NCBI GenBank assembly: GCA_945898015.1
Contig: CAMDGM010000005.1
Span: 1 to 64,000 of the forward strand
Origin: PVC group bacterium
Lineage (GTDB): Bacteria; Verrucomicrobiota; Kiritimatiellia; CAIKKV01
Reading direction: 5' to 3'
Length of the DNA: 64,000 nucleotides
Position 1 is the first letter of the stretch; the number at the start of each line of letters is the position of its first letter. Below the pieces are notes generated by a model. The model did not search any database, was not told where the DNA came from, and was given only the letters and a program-made list of their open reading frames with translations. A program made the translations under genes and the position numbers. Positions 63,133-64,000 of this stretch are shown here, piece by piece.

Positions 63133-64000
63133 ACCACCCGCCTCTGTTCCTGAGATGAAAAGGGGATCCGTTCGTCCACCCCCACCCCTGTTACAACCAC
63201 TTCGCCTGCGGTAGCACTTACAGACAACTGCATACAGCCTGGATGTGCGACAACTGCCGTGTTGAGCGCCAGCAGAACGTTGTCACACACCAAATTACGG
63301 ATACCACGCCCACCTAGACGCAGAACATCCATGTCCTGTTGTGTCAACGAAACGAGTGCTTCGGTCAACGAGGAGTCAAACGACACCCTACAATTCCGCT
63401 CCTCCAGCGCAGATGCAGCAGTGGAATCTAGAAGCTTTTTCATGATACCGCGAATGTGCTGGTCCCGAATTAAGTCAAAAACAACGACATTCTGTTCTCC
63501 TATACGACCAAACAGCTCCTGACGACCGATTTGGGTGAAGAAATTTCGCACGGCAGCTTTAAAATGAAGCTGTACAGCGTCATATGTTGCAAGCATCCTG
63601 TAGTCCAAAGCTGACCGCTCAACAACATGCTGATCGCCGACACGCTCGGATACGGTGCATCCGATGTTGCTGGTGAATATTATAACACTATTAGAGAAGT
63701 AAACCGTCTGCCCAGTGCTATCGGTCAGTCTCCCCTCCTCCAGAATGCTCAGGAACAAATCCCAGATGCGGGGATGGGCTTTCTCGATCTCATCGAACAA
63801 CAACACGCTGAACGGGCGCTTGCGCACGTGGTTGGTCAGCTCACCTCCCTGGCCATATCCAACATAGCCTGGCGGAGAGCCAATCAATCTCGCTTGGCTG
63901 TGTTCCTGCTGGAACTCCCCCATGTCAAAGCTCTTAACTGCCTGGATGTCGCCAAAGAGGACTTCAGCCAGAGCGCGGGCCAACTCGGTTTTGCCTACCC
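63129..64000 (-). CDS. ClpA/ClpB-type AAA+ ATPase, C-terminal part
   Basis: Open to the window end, so the N-terminal part is missing. The second Clp ATPase module is visible: Walker A ([13 protein letters not shown]), the loop [13 protein letters not shown], Walker [12 protein letters not shown] and sensor TSNIG, followed by the small D2 domain and a beta-rich tail. It could be a ClpB-like disaggregase, a T6SS-type ClpV or a dedicated unfoldase. It shares an operon with the GTPase/GAP1 genes through 4-base overlaps. The usual ClpP-docking or middle-domain features cannot be seen. Confidence 0.88.
   Translation of the reverse strand, partial: VGKTELARALAEVLFGDIQAVKSFDMGEFQQEHSQARLIGSPPGYVGYGQGGELTNHVRKRPFSVLLFDEIEKAHPRIWDLFLSILEEGRLTDSTGQTVYFSNSVIIFTSNIGCTVSERVGDQHVVERSALDYRMLATYDAVQLHFKAAVRNFFTQIGRQELFGRIGEQNVVVFDLIRDQHIRGIMKKLLDSTAASALEERNCRVSFDSSLTEALVSLTQQDMDVLRLGGRGIRNLVCDNVLLALNTAVVAHPGCMQLSVSATAGEVVVTGVGVDERIPFSSQEQRRVV

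Overview
The window reads as chromosome of a GC-rich, Gram-negative, largely anaerobic bacterium, most likely of the Verrucomicrobiota/Kiritimatiellota (PVC) group. This rests on the secreted proteins ending in a YSTNL...GWQ-type domain, several orphan pseudopilins, a secretin with assembly ATPases, and an anaerobe-type gene set (class II ribonucleotide reductase, orange-protein cluster, HydG-like enzyme) beside KatG, PerR and peroxiredoxin. The phylum is an inference. No rRNA, tRNA, CRISPR array or intact insertion sequence was seen. Almost everything from 2.5 to 49 kb is on the minus strand in long runs of genes with 4-base start/stop overlaps.

Region 1 (0-8.4 kb), metal homeostasis. It holds a truncated His-rich outer-membrane protein, a small secreted Cys/His protein, a stand-alone TrpB2, and a NikR repressor. 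Next to nikR is a coupled operon: secreted protein, lone pseudopilin, ZnuA/C/B-type metal ABC transporter, methyltransferase. A GTGTTAC-N13-GTAATAC operator covering the -10 box lies in front of the operon, so this zinc-family transporter is predicted to answer to nickel.

Region 2 (8.4-20.8 kb), type IV pilus/type II secretion machine: three pseudopilin-like proteins, secretin, PilC/GspF, PilB/GspE, PilT-type ATPase, PilO-like and fused PilM-PilN-like proteins, led by an exported prenyltransferase/squalene-repeat protein.

Region 3 (20.9-28.5 kb): an OsmC/ABC-2 chimeric pseudogene, an outer-membrane protein, DUF454, katG and perR behind a PerR box, an ABC-2 exporter, RidA and a peroxiredoxin.

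Region 4 (28.5-48.2 kb), an enlarged orange-protein (ORP) cluster: a Mrp-NifX fusion, two ferredoxin-bearing MinD ATPases, two NifX proteins, three DUF5320-type proteins and a sigma-54 activator with a PAS domain. A sigma-54 promoter and a palindrome lie between activator and NifX genes. Embedded with them are a HydG-like radical SAM enzyme lacking one auxiliary-cluster cysteine, a RACo-like ferredoxin-ASKHA protein, NifU, EncFtn-type ferritin, DUF89, phosphatidylserine decarboxylase and a PLP enzyme. The gene set suggests assembly of a sulfur/metal cofactor.

Region 5 (48.3-64 kb), accessory. It contains DNA-binding and zinc-ribbon proteins, a B12-dependent ribonucleotide reductase (nrdJ) and a plus-strand operon of mostly unknown genes, including a Clp-N-only protein and an SPL-like radical SAM enzyme. 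Converging on it is a minus-strand operon with a ClpA/B-type AAA+ (cut by the window end), an unknown protein, a zinc-ribbon double-GTPase-like protein, a GAP1-like protein and an acidic coiled-coil protein. That last operon resembles a predicted GTPase-centred conflict system and is the best candidate for a poorly described system here, followed by the NikR/pseudopilin/ABC operon and the HydG-variant ORP cluster.
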